A stretch of DNA of 64,000 bases from the NCBI GenBank assembly GCA_964568075.1, contig CAZMOM010000007.1:28031-92030 (forward strand), in the 5' to 3' direction. Of the stretch, positions 35,524 to 44,787 are shown piece after piece. Origin of the DNA: MnTg04 sp964568075 (GTDB taxonomy: Bacteria > Pseudomonadota > Gammaproteobacteria > Steroidobacterales > MnTg04). How positions within the stretch are numbered: the stretch's first letter is position 1; every line of letters starts with the position of its first letter. A model generated the notes under the pieces. It searched no databases. It saw only the letters and a list, made by a program, of their open reading frames with translations, and was not told where the DNA came from. The translations under genes and the position numbers were made by a program.

Positions 35524-36192
35524 TCAGGTTGGCCCAAGAACCAGATTGAGCCAGTTTCCGACATCCTGTATTTCCGGCATGCATACTCCGTGGCCGACCG
35601 GATAACTGTGCCACTCGACGTCATAGCCTTGCTCTAGCAAAAAATCTCTCGCATTTTCACCAAGCGCCTGCGGCAACACATCGTCCATGTTCCCATGTCC
35701 CAGGAAGATCGGCGTGTCCTGGTTTTCCGCGCTACGCTTGTCCAGGATCCGCTGCTGCATTGGCAGATAACTCGACAGACCCATAATACCGGCGAGTTTC
35801 CGGGGACTGGTCAGACCGGTCTGCAACGCGATCGCGCCGCCCTGGGAAAACCCCGCGAGCACGATTCGATTCGGCTGGATTCCCCGTGCCAGTTCTCGTT
35901 CGAGCAATGACTCTACTTTTTGCTGGCTGTCACGCATTCCCGTCTCGTCCACAGGACCACCGCGATCAAATGAATAAATGTCATACCAGGCTCGCATAGC
36001 CATGCCATTGTTGATCGTGACATTTCTGACCGGGGCATGCGGAAAAACAAAACGGGCAGCGAACGATAGCCCGAGTTCTGGAACAACAGGTTCAAAATCG
36101 TGTCCGTCCGCGCCCAGTCCGTGCAGCCAGATAATTGCCGCTTCCGGTTGTGCGCCGGTTTCGATCTCGACGGTTTCCAGATCGTCGCCCAT
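35524..36192 (-). CDS. carboxylesterase/phospholipase-like serine hydrolase
   Basis: A 222-residue alpha/beta hydrolase of the bacterial carboxylesterase (EstB/acyl-protein thioesterase) family. It shows IIWLHGLGADGHDFEPVVPELGL, RFVFPHAPVRNVTINNGMAMRAWYDI, the nucleophile VLAGFSQGGAIALQTGL, LSSYLP, the acid in FLGHGNMDDVLP and the histidine in YPVGHGVCMPEI. The typical family length is 215-230. Natural substrate not inferable. Confidence 0.9.
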   Translation of the reverse strand: MGDDLETVEIETGAQPEAAIIWLHGLGADGHDFEPVVPELGLSFAARFVFPHAPVRNVTINNGMAMRAWYDIYSFDRGGPVDETGMRDSQQKVESLLERELARGIQPNRIVLAGFSQGGAIALQTGLTSPRKLAGIMGLSSYLPMQQRILDKRSAENQDTPIFLGHGNMDDVLPQALGENARDFLLEQGYDVEWHSYPVGHGVCMPEIQDVGNWLNLVLGPT

Positions 36193-36329
36193 CCAATTGT
36201 CCTTTCTGCCATCTGTACAAAATCAAAGATCAGCGATTTTAGCAATGCAAATCGCTGCTCACTTCCGGTTTGCGAAATCACGCGTCACCGGGACTGGGCT
36301 ATACTCTATCCAGGTTCGCCACCGAGAAT

Positions 36330-36530
36330 ATGATGAAGATTTTCTCTCCAATCGCCGCCGTCATTTCTTTGGTTGCTGCTGCATTCTTGCAGGGTTGTGG
36401 CCAAACCGGCGATCTTTACTTGCCGGGCGACCCTTCCGGTCAGACGCCGATCGTAACAGGCGAAACCCAACCGGATGACAGGGCCGAGGAAAACGAGGAT
36501 GATGAAGCGCAGGATCAGCCCGGAACATGA
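36330..36530 (+). CDS. LptM-like (YifL) outer-membrane lipoprotein
   Basis: A 66-residue lipoprotein: signal MMKIFSPIAAVISLVAAAFL, lipobox LQGC, then the family motif CGQTGDLYLPGD directly after the lipidated Cys. The tail is acidic. LptM assists maturation of the LPS translocon LptD in E. coli. In enterobacteria this type of gene lies before dapF; here its TGA overlaps the polA ATG (ATGA), an unusual neighbour. A second ATG at 36333 is equally possible as start. Confidence 0.82.
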   Translation: MMKIFSPIAAVISLVAAAFLQGCGQTGDLYLPGDPSGQTPIVTGETQPDDRAEENEDDEAQDQPGT

Positions 36531-39223
36531 CCGAGCAGAAGAAACCCCTGGTCCTTGTAGACGGATCGAGCTACCTTTACCGCGCATTTCATGCCCTGCC
36601 CCCACTGACCACGTCGAAGGGTGAGCCGACCGGCGCCATTCATGGCGTGCTAAACATGCTGCTAAAACTGATACGCGACTATGAGCCGGATCATATCGCG
36701 GTTGTCTTCGATGCCGGCGGTAAAACCTTTCGCGATGAAATGTTTGAGCAGTACAAAGCAAACCGCCCTCCGATGCCGGACGATCTGCGATCACAGATAG
36801 ATCCGATTTTGGAAGCGGTCAAAGGCCTGGGCTTACCGCTGTTGCAGATTCCGGGCGTAGAAGCTGACGATGTGATCGGCACGCTGGCGCGCCGTGCCGA
36901 AAAGGAAGGCATCCCGACTGTGATATCGACCGGCGACAAGGACATGGCACAACTTGTCGACGACAGTATTTCGCTGGTCAACACAATGACTGGCAAAAGT
37001 ATGGACAGGGAGGGTGTGAAGGAAAAGTTCGATGTATACCCGGAGCAAATTGTTGATTTTCTCGCGCTGACCGGCGACAGCTCGGACAACATCCCCGGCG
37101 TGCCAAAGGTTGGCCCGAAAACTGCGGCCAAGTGGCTGAAAGAGTACGGAAACCTGGAACAAATTGTCACCAATGCAGAGGAGATCAAGGGTAAAGTCGG
37201 TGAAAGCCTGCGTGACAATCTCGAGCAACTTGAACTATCGCATAAACTGGCGACTATTCGTTGCGACCTGGAAATTGATCAGAAAACATCAGACCTGAAA
37301 CCCGGCAAGGTCGACATCGAGTGCCTCAAAAAACTTTACCGGCGGCTGGAGATGAACTCGATGCTGCGCAAGTTGCCCGTATCGGAAGAGCAATCCCCCG
37401 TCAGTCAGCCAGTGAGTGGCAAATATCAGACAATTCTCACCCAGAAGGACTTTACCGCCTGGATGAAGAAGCTGGGTAAAGCGAAACTGATTGCATTTGA
37501 TACAGAAACCGACCGCCTCGATTACATGAGTGCACAAATTGTCGGACTGTCCTTTTGCGTAAAAATAGGTGAAGCGGCTTATCTGCCGGTCGCGCATGAT
37601 TACCCGGGAGCGCCAGACCAACTGTCTCGCGATGAGGTGCTTGCCACCCTACGACCGATACTGGAAGACGGCGGCAAATCGAAAGTCGGTCACCACCTGA
37701 AATACGATGCGCACGTGCTTGCCAACTATGGCATTCGAATGTCGGGGATGCGTTTCGACTCCATGCTTGAGTCTTATGTGCTGAATAGTACTGCGACCCG
37801 CCACGACATGGACTCGGTCGCGAGACGCTACCTGGGCGTCGAAACGATTCACTTTGAGGATGTGGCCGGCAAGGGCGCGCAGCAGCTGACATTTAACCAG
37901 GTACCGCTGGAACAAGCCGCCCCTTATGCCGCTGAAGATGCGGACATCACCTTGCGTTTGCACGAGGAACTGTGGTCCCAGCTACAGAAAATCCCCAAAC
38001 TCGAATCTTTATACACCAACATAGAACAGCCGCTGATGCCGGTGCTGCTGCGGATGGAGCGGACCGGCGTTTTGCTCGATGCGACTCTTTTAAACAAACA
38101 AAGCGCGGAAATTACGATACGTCTGCAGGAGCTGGAACAGGAGTCGTACAAGGCTGCCGGACAACCATTTAACCTGAGCTCTCCAAAACAGCTGCAGGAG
38201 ATTTTGTTCGAAAAGCATCAATTGCCGGTGATCCGGAAGACGCCCAAAGGTCAGCCATCCACTGCGGAGGATGTGCTGCAAGAGCTGGCCCAGGATTATG
38301 AACTCCCGCGATTGATTATGGATTACCGGGCGTTAGCAAAACTAAAATCGACCTACACGGACAGACTTCCGGAGCAGATCAATCAGAAAACCGGTCGAGT
38401 GCACACGTCCTACCACCAGGCCGTCACAGCTACCGGACGATTGTCGTCCACCGACCCTAACCTGCAAAATATTCCAGTCAGAACGGCCGAAGGACGTCGT
38501 ATCCGCCAGGCGTTTATCGCTGAAAGCGGGTTCCACCTGCTGGCGGCGGATTATTCGCAGATCGAATTGAGAATAATGGCCCATCTCTCCGGGGACGAAG
38601 GCCTGCTGAAAGCGTTTGCCGACGATCAGGACATTCACCGGGCGACAGCGGCAGAAGTCTTCTCGGTACCTGCGACCGATGTTTCCGGCGATCAGCGACG
38701 CTCGGCGAAGGCGATCAATTTCGGGCTGATTTATGGCATGTCAGCTTTCGGCCTCGCACGACAGCTCAATATCTCGCGCGGAGAAGCGCAGGATTATGTG
38801 GATTTATATTTTCAGCGTTACCCCGGCGTTCGTGAATACATGGATAGGACCCGCGAACTGGCCCGCGAGCAAGGTTATGTGGAAACCGTTTTTGGGCGGC
38901 GATTGTATCTCCCGGAAATAAACGCCCGCAATGCCCAGCGGCGGCAATACGCGGAGCGGAGCGCTATCAATGCGCCAATGCAGGGAACCGCCGCCGATAT
39001 CATCAAAATGGCGATGATCAAAGTCGATCACTGGATTCAGAATGAGGCACCGGATATCCGGTTGCTAATGCAGGTGCATGACGAACTGGTCCTCGAGGTG
39101 CCGGAGTCCCGCGTGGAAGAAGCCGGGAACAATTTACGGGAGCTGATGACCGGCGCGGCCGAGTTGAAGGTGCCGCTAAAAGTCGACCTGGGCTCCGGCC
39201 ATAACTGGGATGAAGTCCGTTAG
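36527..39223 (+). CDS. polA: DNA polymerase I
   Basis: Okazaki fragment processing and repair polymerase (898 residues; E. coli 928). The 5'-3' exonuclease domain (about 1-290) has VDGSSYLYRAFHALPPL, ADDVIGTLA, ISTGDKDMAQLV and GDSSDNIPGVPKVGPKTAAKWL. The 3'-5' exonuclease keeps its metal ligands (AFDTETDRLD; HDYPG region; AAEDADITLRL), so proofreading is probably active. The polymerase domain shows motif A DYSQIELRIMAHLS, motif B RRSAKAINFGLIYGMS and motif C MQVHDELVLEV. It overlaps the LptM-like gene and is followed by a terminator. Confidence 0.97.
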   Translation: MTEQKKPLVLVDGSSYLYRAFHALPPLTTSKGEPTGAIHGVLNMLLKLIRDYEPDHIAVVFDAGGKTFRDEMFEQYKANRPPMPDDLRSQIDPILEAVKGLGLPLLQIPGVEADDVIGTLARRAEKEGIPTVISTGDKDMAQLVDDSISLVNTMTGKSMDREGVKEKFDVYPEQIVDFLALTGDSSDNIPGVPKVGPKTAAKWLKEYGNLEQIVTNAEEIKGKVGESLRDNLEQLELSHKLATIRCDLEIDQKTSDLKPGKVDIECLKKLYRRLEMNSMLRKLPVSEEQSPVSQPVSGKYQTILTQKDFTAWMKKLGKAKLIAFDTETDRLDYMSAQIVGLSFCVKIGEAAYLPVAHDYPGAPDQLSRDEVLATLRPILEDGGKSKVGHHLKYDAHVLANYGIRMSGMRFDSMLESYVLNSTATRHDMDSVARRYLGVETIHFEDVAGKGAQQLTFNQVPLEQAAPYAAEDADITLRLHEELWSQLQKIPKLESLYTNIEQPLMPVLLRMERTGVLLDATLLNKQSAEITIRLQELEQESYKAAGQPFNLSSPKQLQEILFEKHQLPVIRKTPKGQPSTAEDVLQELAQDYELPRLIMDYRALAKLKSTYTDRLPEQINQKTGRVHTSYHQAVTATGRLSSTDPNLQNIPVRTAEGRRIRQAFIAESGFHLLAADYSQIELRIMAHLSGDEGLLKAFADDQDIHRATAAEVFSVPATDVSGDQRRSAKAINFGLIYGMSAFGLARQLNISRGEAQDYVDLYFQRYPGVREYMDRTRELAREQGYVETVFGRRLYLPEINARNAQRRQYAERSAINAPMQGTAADIIKMAMIKVDHWIQNEAPDIRLLMQVHDELVLEVPESRVEEAGNNLRELMTGAAELKVPLKVDLGSGHNWDEVR

Positions 39224-39352
39224 CTTTAGGATAGCCGTTCCCGGGAACTTTTACGCACAGCGGTAATCTTAATAACTGAGCGCGAATAAGTCGCTCGCCT
39301 GCTGTCCTCCCTGAGCAGGCTGGCACCCGGGTTCCCCAATCCGGGTTCACTT

Positions 39353-39384
39353 CCCCGGCGTTATTTAACTCCGGGGATTTTTTT
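39353..39384 (+). terminator. intrinsic terminator of polA
   Basis: Stem CCCCGG (39353-39358) with CCGGGG (39371-39376), a 12-base AT-rich loop and a seven-T run (39378-39384). A second weaker hairpin (ACCCGG/CCGGGT, about 39325-39346) precedes it. It abuts the stop of the convergent engB gene. Confidence 0.75.
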
Positions 39385-39994
39385 ACCCGGCTTTTTTGTC
39401 GCCTGCTGATCGCCTTGTAATTAGCGCTTGCACCGCTTCGCGAGCCTGGTCGACTCCTGATTTTTTCGTCGCCGAAAACAACTGCAAAGATGTCTGGTCC
39501 CCGACCGCGGCCCTGACCTCGTGCAGCGCCGCCGAGCCTTTGCTCCGGCTCAATTTGTCGGCCTTGGTGAGCAATATATGGGTCGGGCAACCGACGCCTT
39601 CCGACCAGGACAGCATCTGGCGGTCAAATTCCGTCAGCGGCCTGCGTACATCCATGACCAGAATAAGGCCGGAAAGCGATCGGCGCTGGTTGAAATAACT
39701 CTCCATCAGATGACGCCAATGCCGTCTGACCGCATCCGGGACTCGGGCATATCCGTAACCGGGAAGGTCTACCAGACGATCGCCATCGGGTAAATTGAAA
39801 AAATTGACTAATTGAGTCCGTCCGGGTGTCTTGCTGATGCGGGCGAGCCCACGCCGCCCCGCGATCGCATTAAGCGCGCTGGATTTGCCGGCATTGGAGC
39901 GTCCGGCGAATGCCACTTCACTCCCCTTGTCCGGCGGAAACTGCGCGGTGCGATTTGCGCTGATTAAAAATTCGGCCTGGTCAAAAGACGGCAT
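39383..39994 (-). CDS. engB: ribosome biogenesis GTP-binding protein EngB (YsxC/YihA)
   Basis: A 203-residue small GTPase for 50S subunit assembly. G1 AFAGRSNAGKSSALN, G2 region SKTPGRTQLVNFF, G3 LVDLPGYGYA, G4 LLTKADKLS and G5 LFSATKKSG are all present. ATG 39994 aligns with the E. coli start; an upstream in-frame TTG (40039) would add 15 unmatched residues. The polA-engB-cytochrome c4-dsbA order is typical of gammaproteobacteria. Confidence 0.95.
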   Translation of the reverse strand: MPSFDQAEFLISANRTAQFPPDKGSEVAFAGRSNAGKSSALNAIAGRRGLARISKTPGRTQLVNFFNLPDGDRLVDLPGYGYARVPDAVRRHWRHLMESYFNQRRSLSGLILVMDVRRPLTEFDRQMLSWSEGVGCPTHILLTKADKLSRSKGSAALHEVRAAVGDQTSLQLFSATKKSGVDQAREAVQALITRRSAGDKKAG

Positions 39995-40110
39995 TATGTT
40001 CGCCTGCGGTGGACTGAAATCCGGGCAATTAGTGTACAATGCAGCGCTTGCTTGAGCCCGTCAATTTTCGTGCGCGGGAAGCAGAATGAGCCCGGGGAGA
40101 CTGACAAAAA

Positions 40111-40719
40111 ATGTATCGAATGGCCGTATTTGCCGGACTGTTGCTGATGCTGGGTCAGAGCGTCGCCATGGCCGAGGGATCGGTCGAGGCCGGCAAACAA
40201 AAATCGCTGACTTGCAGCGCCTGCCATGGCGCCGACGGCAACAGTGTGAATCCGGACTGGCCCAGGCTGGCTGGCCAGAACCAGAGATACCTGATCGAGC
40301 AACTGGAGGATTTCAAGGAAGGCAACCGGCAGAATGCACTGATGACTCCGCAGGCGATGATGTTGTCCAGACAGGACATGGAAGACCTGGCCGTTTTCTA
40401 CGAAGCACAGAAAGCCGGACATGGCGAAGCCGACCTCGCCTTGGTTTCGCTTGGCGAGCAAATCTATCGCGCCGGCGTCATGAAGGAAGCCGTTATTCCT
40501 GCATGCTATGCCTGTCACGGACCGAATGGTCACGGTGTGGCGCCAGCCGGATACCCGGCCCTGGGGGGCCAGCATGCGAGCTATATCGAAGCCCAGCTCA
40601 GAGCATTCCGCTCCGGCGAGCGCAGAACTGATCCTGATCAGCAGATGCGAAATGTAGCAGCCCGTCTCAGTGACGAGGAAATCATTGCCGTCGCTTCTTA
40701 TATACAGGGATTACATTAG
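40111..40719 (+). CDS. diheme cytochrome c4
   Basis: A periplasmic electron carrier to terminal oxidases. The 202 residues comprise a signal peptide (MYRMAVFAGLLLMLGQSVAMA) and two homologous cytochrome domains, each with a CxxCH heme site: CSACHGADGNS (about 35) and CYACHGPNGHG (about 131). Paired sequences for the Met-side ligand are LMTPQAMMLS and DQQMRNVAARLS. GGGGAG lies about 10 bases before ATG 40111. It precedes the dsbA-type gene, as in Pseudomonas. Confidence 0.92.
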   Translation: MYRMAVFAGLLLMLGQSVAMAEGSVEAGKQKSLTCSACHGADGNSVNPDWPRLAGQNQRYLIEQLEDFKEGNRQNALMTPQAMMLSRQDMEDLAVFYEAQKAGHGEADLALVSLGEQIYRAGVMKEAVIPACYACHGPNGHGVAPAGYPALGGQHASYIEAQLRAFRSGERRTDPDQQMRNVAARLSDEEIIAVASYIQGLH

Positions 40720-40812
40720 GCCATGACCCTGTAACCGTTGATAAGCCCGGATTCTTCCCGGAACCTACGAATCATCACTCAGTCACAGTTAGCAGAACAT
40801 GGGACAAACCGA

Positions 40813-41667
40813 ATGAAACTGAAAATCTTTTTGATACTTTTCGTATTCGCCTGGAACAGCGCCTGCTCGGACAGTCCGGACGATGAAGCGCCCGCCGGGA
40901 CTATCGACGATCAGGCACAGACCGCTGTTGACATGGATACCGCAGAGGTTGTGGAAGATGAGGCCGTGGCCGAATCTGAAGCGGATGCGCCGGTCATAAC
41001 TGCTGGAGAATCGGAAAGTGCTGTTGAAGATGAAGCTGAGGCAAGCGCGGACATCGTGCTGGCACAGGCAAACACGGAGCCAGCAGTCGAATCGTCCTCG
41101 CGTTTTGTCGATGGCAAGCACTACAAGACTTTAATCCCGACGCAACCGACATCGAGTTCACCCGACAAGATAGAGGTGGCAGAAGTCTTCATGTTTAGCT
41201 GCCCGCATTGTTACAACTTTGAGCCGAATATTCAGAAGTGGTACGAGAGCAAAGCATCGTATATCGAATTCGTTCGGATTCCAGCAAGTTTTAATTCGAT
41301 AGCACGGGAGCACGCACGGGCATATTACGCCGCGGTCCAACTTGGTATAGCTGACAAGATCGTGATTCCTTTTTTCCGTGAGATTCACATTAATCGGAAT
41401 CTGTTGAATACTGCTGACCACCTCGTGGAATTTTTCACCCAATTCGATGTTAGCGAGGAAGATTTTCTCGATGCATTTAACTCTTTTGAAGTCGACTCAA
41501 AGATTCGTCGGGCGGATAAGCTGGTTCGCCGTTACCAGGTCACTGGCGTGCCCGCAGTTGTCGTTAACGGAAAATATTTGTCGGGCGTGGAGATGACTGG
41601 TAGTTATGAAAGTCTGACTGCGTTGATGGACGAACTGGCGGCACGGGAGAACAGTGCCGGAAATTAG
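40813..41667 (+). CDS. dsbA: DsbA-type thiol:disulfide oxidoreductase, lipoprotein form with acidic linker
   Basis: Introduces disulfides into envelope proteins. ATG 40813 gives 284 residues, against about 190-215 for soluble DsbA. The N-terminus is a lipoprotein signal (FAWNSAC, Cys18). It is followed by about 75 residues very rich in Asp, Glu, Ala and Val (DMDTAEVVEDEAVAESEADAP) and then the thioredoxin-fold domain with the C130-PH-C133 active site in FMFSCPHCYNFEP. The cis-proline loop is VTGVPAVVVNGKYL. Position after cytochrome c4 is the usual dsbA context; the lipid anchor and acidic spacer are not. Terminated at 41693-41720. Confidence 0.9.
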   Translation: MKLKIFLILFVFAWNSACSDSPDDEAPAGTIDDQAQTAVDMDTAEVVEDEAVAESEADAPVITAGESESAVEDEAEASADIVLAQANTEPAVESSSRFVDGKHYKTLIPTQPTSSSPDKIEVAEVFMFSCPHCYNFEPNIQKWYESKASYIEFVRIPASFNSIAREHARAYYAAVQLGIADKIVIPFFREIHINRNLLNTADHLVEFFTQFDVSEEDFLDAFNSFEVDSKIRRADKLVRRYQVTGVPAVVVNGKYLSGVEMTGSYESLTALMDELAARENSAGN

Positions 41668-41692
41668 GCCATCAGCTCATGTGATTAAAAAA

Positions 41693-41720
41693 AGCCCGAT
41701 GTCAGTATCGGGCTTTTTTT
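41693..41720. terminator. bidirectional intrinsic terminator between dsbA and the MAPEG gene
   Basis: Stem AGCCCGAT (41693-41700) with ATCGGGCT (41707-41714), 6-base loop, preceded by seven A and followed by seven T, so it can stop transcription from both convergent genes. Confidence 0.9.
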
Positions 41721-41808
41721 ATTTTATCGTTGGGCGTGGCGGAAGACATCGTATTCCGACCGCATAATCCGATCGCGAAATAAGAAAGAAACCGGCCCTC
41801 CGAATTGA

Positions 41809-42225
41809 CTATCCGTACCCGATTAGCCTGATCGCGAGCACCGCCCAAATCCCGATTAACACAAGCCAACTTACAGCAAAAATCTTAAAACGGTACAAAA
41901 CATTATTGCTGGTCAGGTGGATAAAGCTGTGTATATATCGCAGCGCGACATACAGCCACGCCAACGACAAAAGTAAAAGACTGGTCTGGTTTGTAACCAC
42001 AATCAGAATACAAACCGCATAAAACAAGACTGGCGCTTCAAATAGATTGATTTGGTGCCTCGAAATGACGCGCAGATAGTCGGGTTCCTCATGGTTTTGA
42101 TATAGCTTAAAAAATCTGGGATCGATTTTTCTATTTTTAACAGCGTTATAGCGAAGAAACCCCATGCGAAAAGCGACGAATGCGGTCAGCGCGAACATCG
42201 CGAATAAAGGGTAAATAATTTCCAT
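41809..42225 (-). CDS. MAPEG-family membrane protein
   Basis: A 138-residue protein with four membrane helices. The MAPEG pattern is visible: RMGFLRYNAVKNRKIDPRFFKLYQ, EPDYLRVISRHQINLFEAPVLFYAVCIL and LAWLYVALRYIHSFIHLTSNNVLYRFKIFAVSW. Eukaryotic relatives handle eicosanoids and glutathione; the bacterial role is mostly unknown. Single leftward gene. Confidence 0.85.
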   Translation of the reverse strand: MEIIYPLFAMFALTAFVAFRMGFLRYNAVKNRKIDPRFFKLYQNHEEPDYLRVISRHQINLFEAPVLFYAVCILIVVTNQTSLLLLSLAWLYVALRYIHSFIHLTSNNVLYRFKIFAVSWLVLIGIWAVLAIRLIGYG

Positions 42226-42365
42226 TTGATACCTCTCGAATATTCGAACCCAGGCCGGGTGGCGACCAGGCCATCATCATATATGATTAAATTAGTCGCC
42301 AGCACGACGATTTTCTCCAGGAAGCGTCGTGCCGGCGATTTATGTTTCGAAGATTCGCTAGCGTC

Positions 42366-42704
42366 CTATCCACCCTCGGAATCGTCAGCGGACTGCGTAC
42401 CACCGGTTCCGTCTGCCGACTCGATTCCACCGGTTCCGTCCGCCGACTCGATTCCGCCGGTTCCGTCAGCCGACTCGATTCCGCCGGTTCCGTCCGCCGA
42501 CTCGATTCCGCCGGTTCCGTCAGCCGAGTCGATTCCACCCGTACCATCAGCAGACTCGGCATCATTACCCCGGCCTTTTTCACATGCCACTTCGTTACCA
42601 TCGGCATCTGTACACATTGGCTTCTCGGCGGTTGCCGATCCAGCAAATCCAAAAACCGAAGCAGCGATAACTGCCGCGAATAGTGGTTTGATTATTTTTC
42701 TCAT
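42366..42704 (-). CDS. small secreted protein with nine-residue tandem repeats
   Basis: A 112-residue protein: signal peptide (MRKIIKPLFAAVIAASVFGFAGSATA), a short segment with two cysteines (MCTDADGNEVACEKG), then six copies of (E/D)SADGTGGI and an acidic tail. The D-x-D-G-T-G-like acidic spacing could bind calcium, which is inference. ATG 42704 has GGGAG 8 bases upstream; the upstream ATG 42719 is inside that site. Rightward frames across the same DNA also stay open because the repeat unit is 27 bp, but they lack a signal peptide. Confidence 0.65.
   Translation of the reverse strand: MRKIIKPLFAAVIAASVFGFAGSATAEKPMCTDADGNEVACEKGRGNDAESADGTGGIDSADGTGGIESADGTGGIESADGTGGIESADGTGGIESADGTGGTQSADDSEGG
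42391..42552. repeat. six tandem 27-bp units
   Basis: Six consecutive 27-bp units start at 42391, 42418, 42445, 42472, 42499 and 42526. The central four are nearly identical, alternating between two variants at one site (GTCAGCC or GTCCGCC). The outer two are degenerate. They encode the SADGTGG repeats of the leftward gene. Alternation of variants suggests duplication of a 54-bp pair. Confidence 0.9.
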
Positions 42705-42933
42705 GCCTGGCTCTCCCATTGAAACTTCGTTGCGTTAGACAAAATCATTCCCGGTCGTCATCCAAGTGTAGACGGTTATTGGTAGTTAGAAGTCAAATCG
42801 CCAAATATTTTGGATTCGGATTGGAAATGGCATCAATTTCCCGCTGTCCGGAGTCGGTCGCGCAAATGAGGATGGCGCAAACGTTCTCCATTGTCTAGAC
42901 TTCCTGTTTCGTGCGCCATGCGAAAGGACGAGA

Positions 42934-44787
42934 ATGACAGCAAAATTTGTCAGATTCCTGATGTATCTCCGGCGCCGCCGCGTGTTCAGGGCGACGGTTG
43001 CGCACGTCGTCGGGACATGGCTATTGCTGCAGATCTTCGGTGTCGGATTTGTTGCATTTGGCATTCCAGAAACAGCGCTACGCCATGTTCTCCTTGCAGC
43101 CGTTCTGGCGTACCCGATCACGATATTTTTCACCTGGCGGTATGAAGTCAGCGTAAAAGGCATAACACGATCGAGGCCGACAAGCGGCGACCAATCCGAT
43201 CTATCGGATTTGTCATTAACCCGAGCCGATTATTTTACGATCACTGCTTTGCTCTTCGTTATCGTGATCATTGGTCTGGGGATGTTCACAAAAGTCGCTG
43301 AATTACCCTTGTACCCTGCCGGCGCAGAATCCACCCGGACTGTGCCGATAAATTCCGTAGCGGTACTCCCCTTCGTCAATATGAGTGACGACGCCAGTAA
43401 CGAGTACTTTAGCGATGGCATAACTGAAGAACTTCTCGACCGTCTGGCCAAGCTTGAAGGTCTCAGCGTCGCAGCGCGAACGTCGTCATTTTTCTTCAAA
43501 GGGAAGAATTTGCCGGTAACGGATATTGCCGCCAGACTTGGTGTACGAAACATAGTCGAAGGCAGCGTTCGCAAGTCCGGCAGCAGGGTCAGAATCACTG
43601 CCCAGTTAATTGATGCAGATCGGGGATTTCATCTCTGGTCTGAGACCTTTGATCGGGATCTGACCGATATATTTGCTGTTCAGGATGAATTGGCCAACAA
43701 AATCGCCCGCGAACTCTCGAAGCGGCTCGGGGCAGGCCGATCTATTGTGCCGGCCGACCCACGAACTCCGACTGGCAGTATAGAAGCCTACGATTTGTTT
43801 TTGCAGGGACATCATCAGTTATTGTTGCGTGGCGAGCTGGCCATTCGGCGAAGCATCGAATTGTTTAGCCAGGCCATAGCAATCGATCCCGCATATGCGC
43901 GGGCATACGAGTCTCTGGCAACGGCCTACGCCATTCTTCCCGAATACTCGGACGAATCGGTCATTGAGGCATACGCCGTTGCTACCGGCCACGCGACCCG
44001 CGCCATCGAGCTCGAACCATCGGCGGGTGGACCGCATGGAATACTCGGCTATATGAATATGCGGCGCTGGCGATGGAAGAACGCCGCTCCTCAATTCGAA
44101 CGCGCATTAGAGCTCGATAAAAACAATGCATCGGTCCACCAATGGTACTCAAACTTTCTGAACGACGTGCTCTTTGGAGCGGACGCGCTGATAGCAGCGA
44201 AACAAGCGCACAACATCGACCGCGCATCTCCCGCTGTCAATGTTGTGCTGGCATTCAATTATGTGCTGTCAGGTACCGGCAACGGTGAATTAGCACTGAA
44301 ACACAGCACTGCGGCGAACGAATATGGATACTCCGGATTGTTCGACGATCACATGAGTTTTGTGGTCAGGCTGCGCCGTGGAGAATTTGTGCAAGCTACC
44401 CAAAACCTGACACAGGCATATCGAGAGGCAGGTAAAGACACTTCGTGGATTAATCCGTTTACCAGCGCGATGATGGACTCGGATGGAGTTGCCATGGCTC
44501 TCGATGTGCTGAAGTCGGCGCAATCAGACGGCCACGCATCGGATGGCGAGCTGTTCTTTCGCTATGCCTTACTGGGCCGGGCGGACGAATTCTTCGCACT
44601 GGCAGCAAAACACATCGACGATCAGCGTCTCCCCTATGTCTATACATTATTGCCGGAGGCCGCGCCCATTCGTACGGACCTACGCTATGCCGGCTTGCTG
44701 GAAGAAATTGGCCTGATCGAGTTCTGGCAGCAATCCGGCTGGCCATCGGTATGTCAGCCATTCGACGATTCAATACGGTGCCATTAA
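42934..44787 (+). CDS. membrane protein with TolB_N/FlgO-like domain and TPR repeats
   Basis: A 617-residue protein. Three membrane segments lie in the first 125 residues (VAHVVGTWLLLQIFGVGFVAFGI; VLLAAVLAYPITIFFTW; ITALLFVIVIIGLGMF). Residues about 143-275 form the domain often called TolB_N or adenylate-cyclase-associated (SVAVLPFVNMSDDASNEYFSDGITEELLDRLA, NIVEGSVRKSGSRVRITAQLIDADRGFHLWSETFDR). TPR repeats fill the rest (AIDPAYARAYESLATAYA, LELDKNNASVHQWYSN). In related proteins a DNA-binding or cyclase domain replaces the membrane part. AGGACGAG precedes ATG 42934. A paralogue is encoded at 50567-52381. Function unknown. Confidence 0.8.
   Translation: MTAKFVRFLMYLRRRRVFRATVAHVVGTWLLLQIFGVGFVAFGIPETALRHVLLAAVLAYPITIFFTWRYEVSVKGITRSRPTSGDQSDLSDLSLTRADYFTITALLFVIVIIGLGMFTKVAELPLYPAGAESTRTVPINSVAVLPFVNMSDDASNEYFSDGITEELLDRLAKLEGLSVAARTSSFFFKGKNLPVTDIAARLGVRNIVEGSVRKSGSRVRITAQLIDADRGFHLWSETFDRDLTDIFAVQDELANKIARELSKRLGAGRSIVPADPRTPTGSIEAYDLFLQGHHQLLLRGELAIRRSIELFSQAIAIDPAYARAYESLATAYAILPEYSDESVIEAYAVATGHATRAIELEPSAGGPHGILGYMNMRRWRWKNAAPQFERALELDKNNASVHQWYSNFLNDVLFGADALIAAKQAHNIDRASPAVNVVLAFNYVLSGTGNGELALKHSTAANEYGYSGLFDDHMSFVVRLRRGEFVQATQNLTQAYREAGKDTSWINPFTSAMMDSDGVAMALDVLKSAQSDGHASDGELFFRYALLGRADEFFALAAKHIDDQRLPYVYTLLPEAAPIRTDLRYAGLLEEIGLIEFWQQSGWPSVCQPFDDSIRCH

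Noticed and set aside
42226..42738. Rightward frames (170 and 113 residues) across the 27-bp repeats
   Set aside because: They stay open only because the unit length is a multiple of three. They lack a signal peptide or ribosome site, whereas the leftward frame has both.
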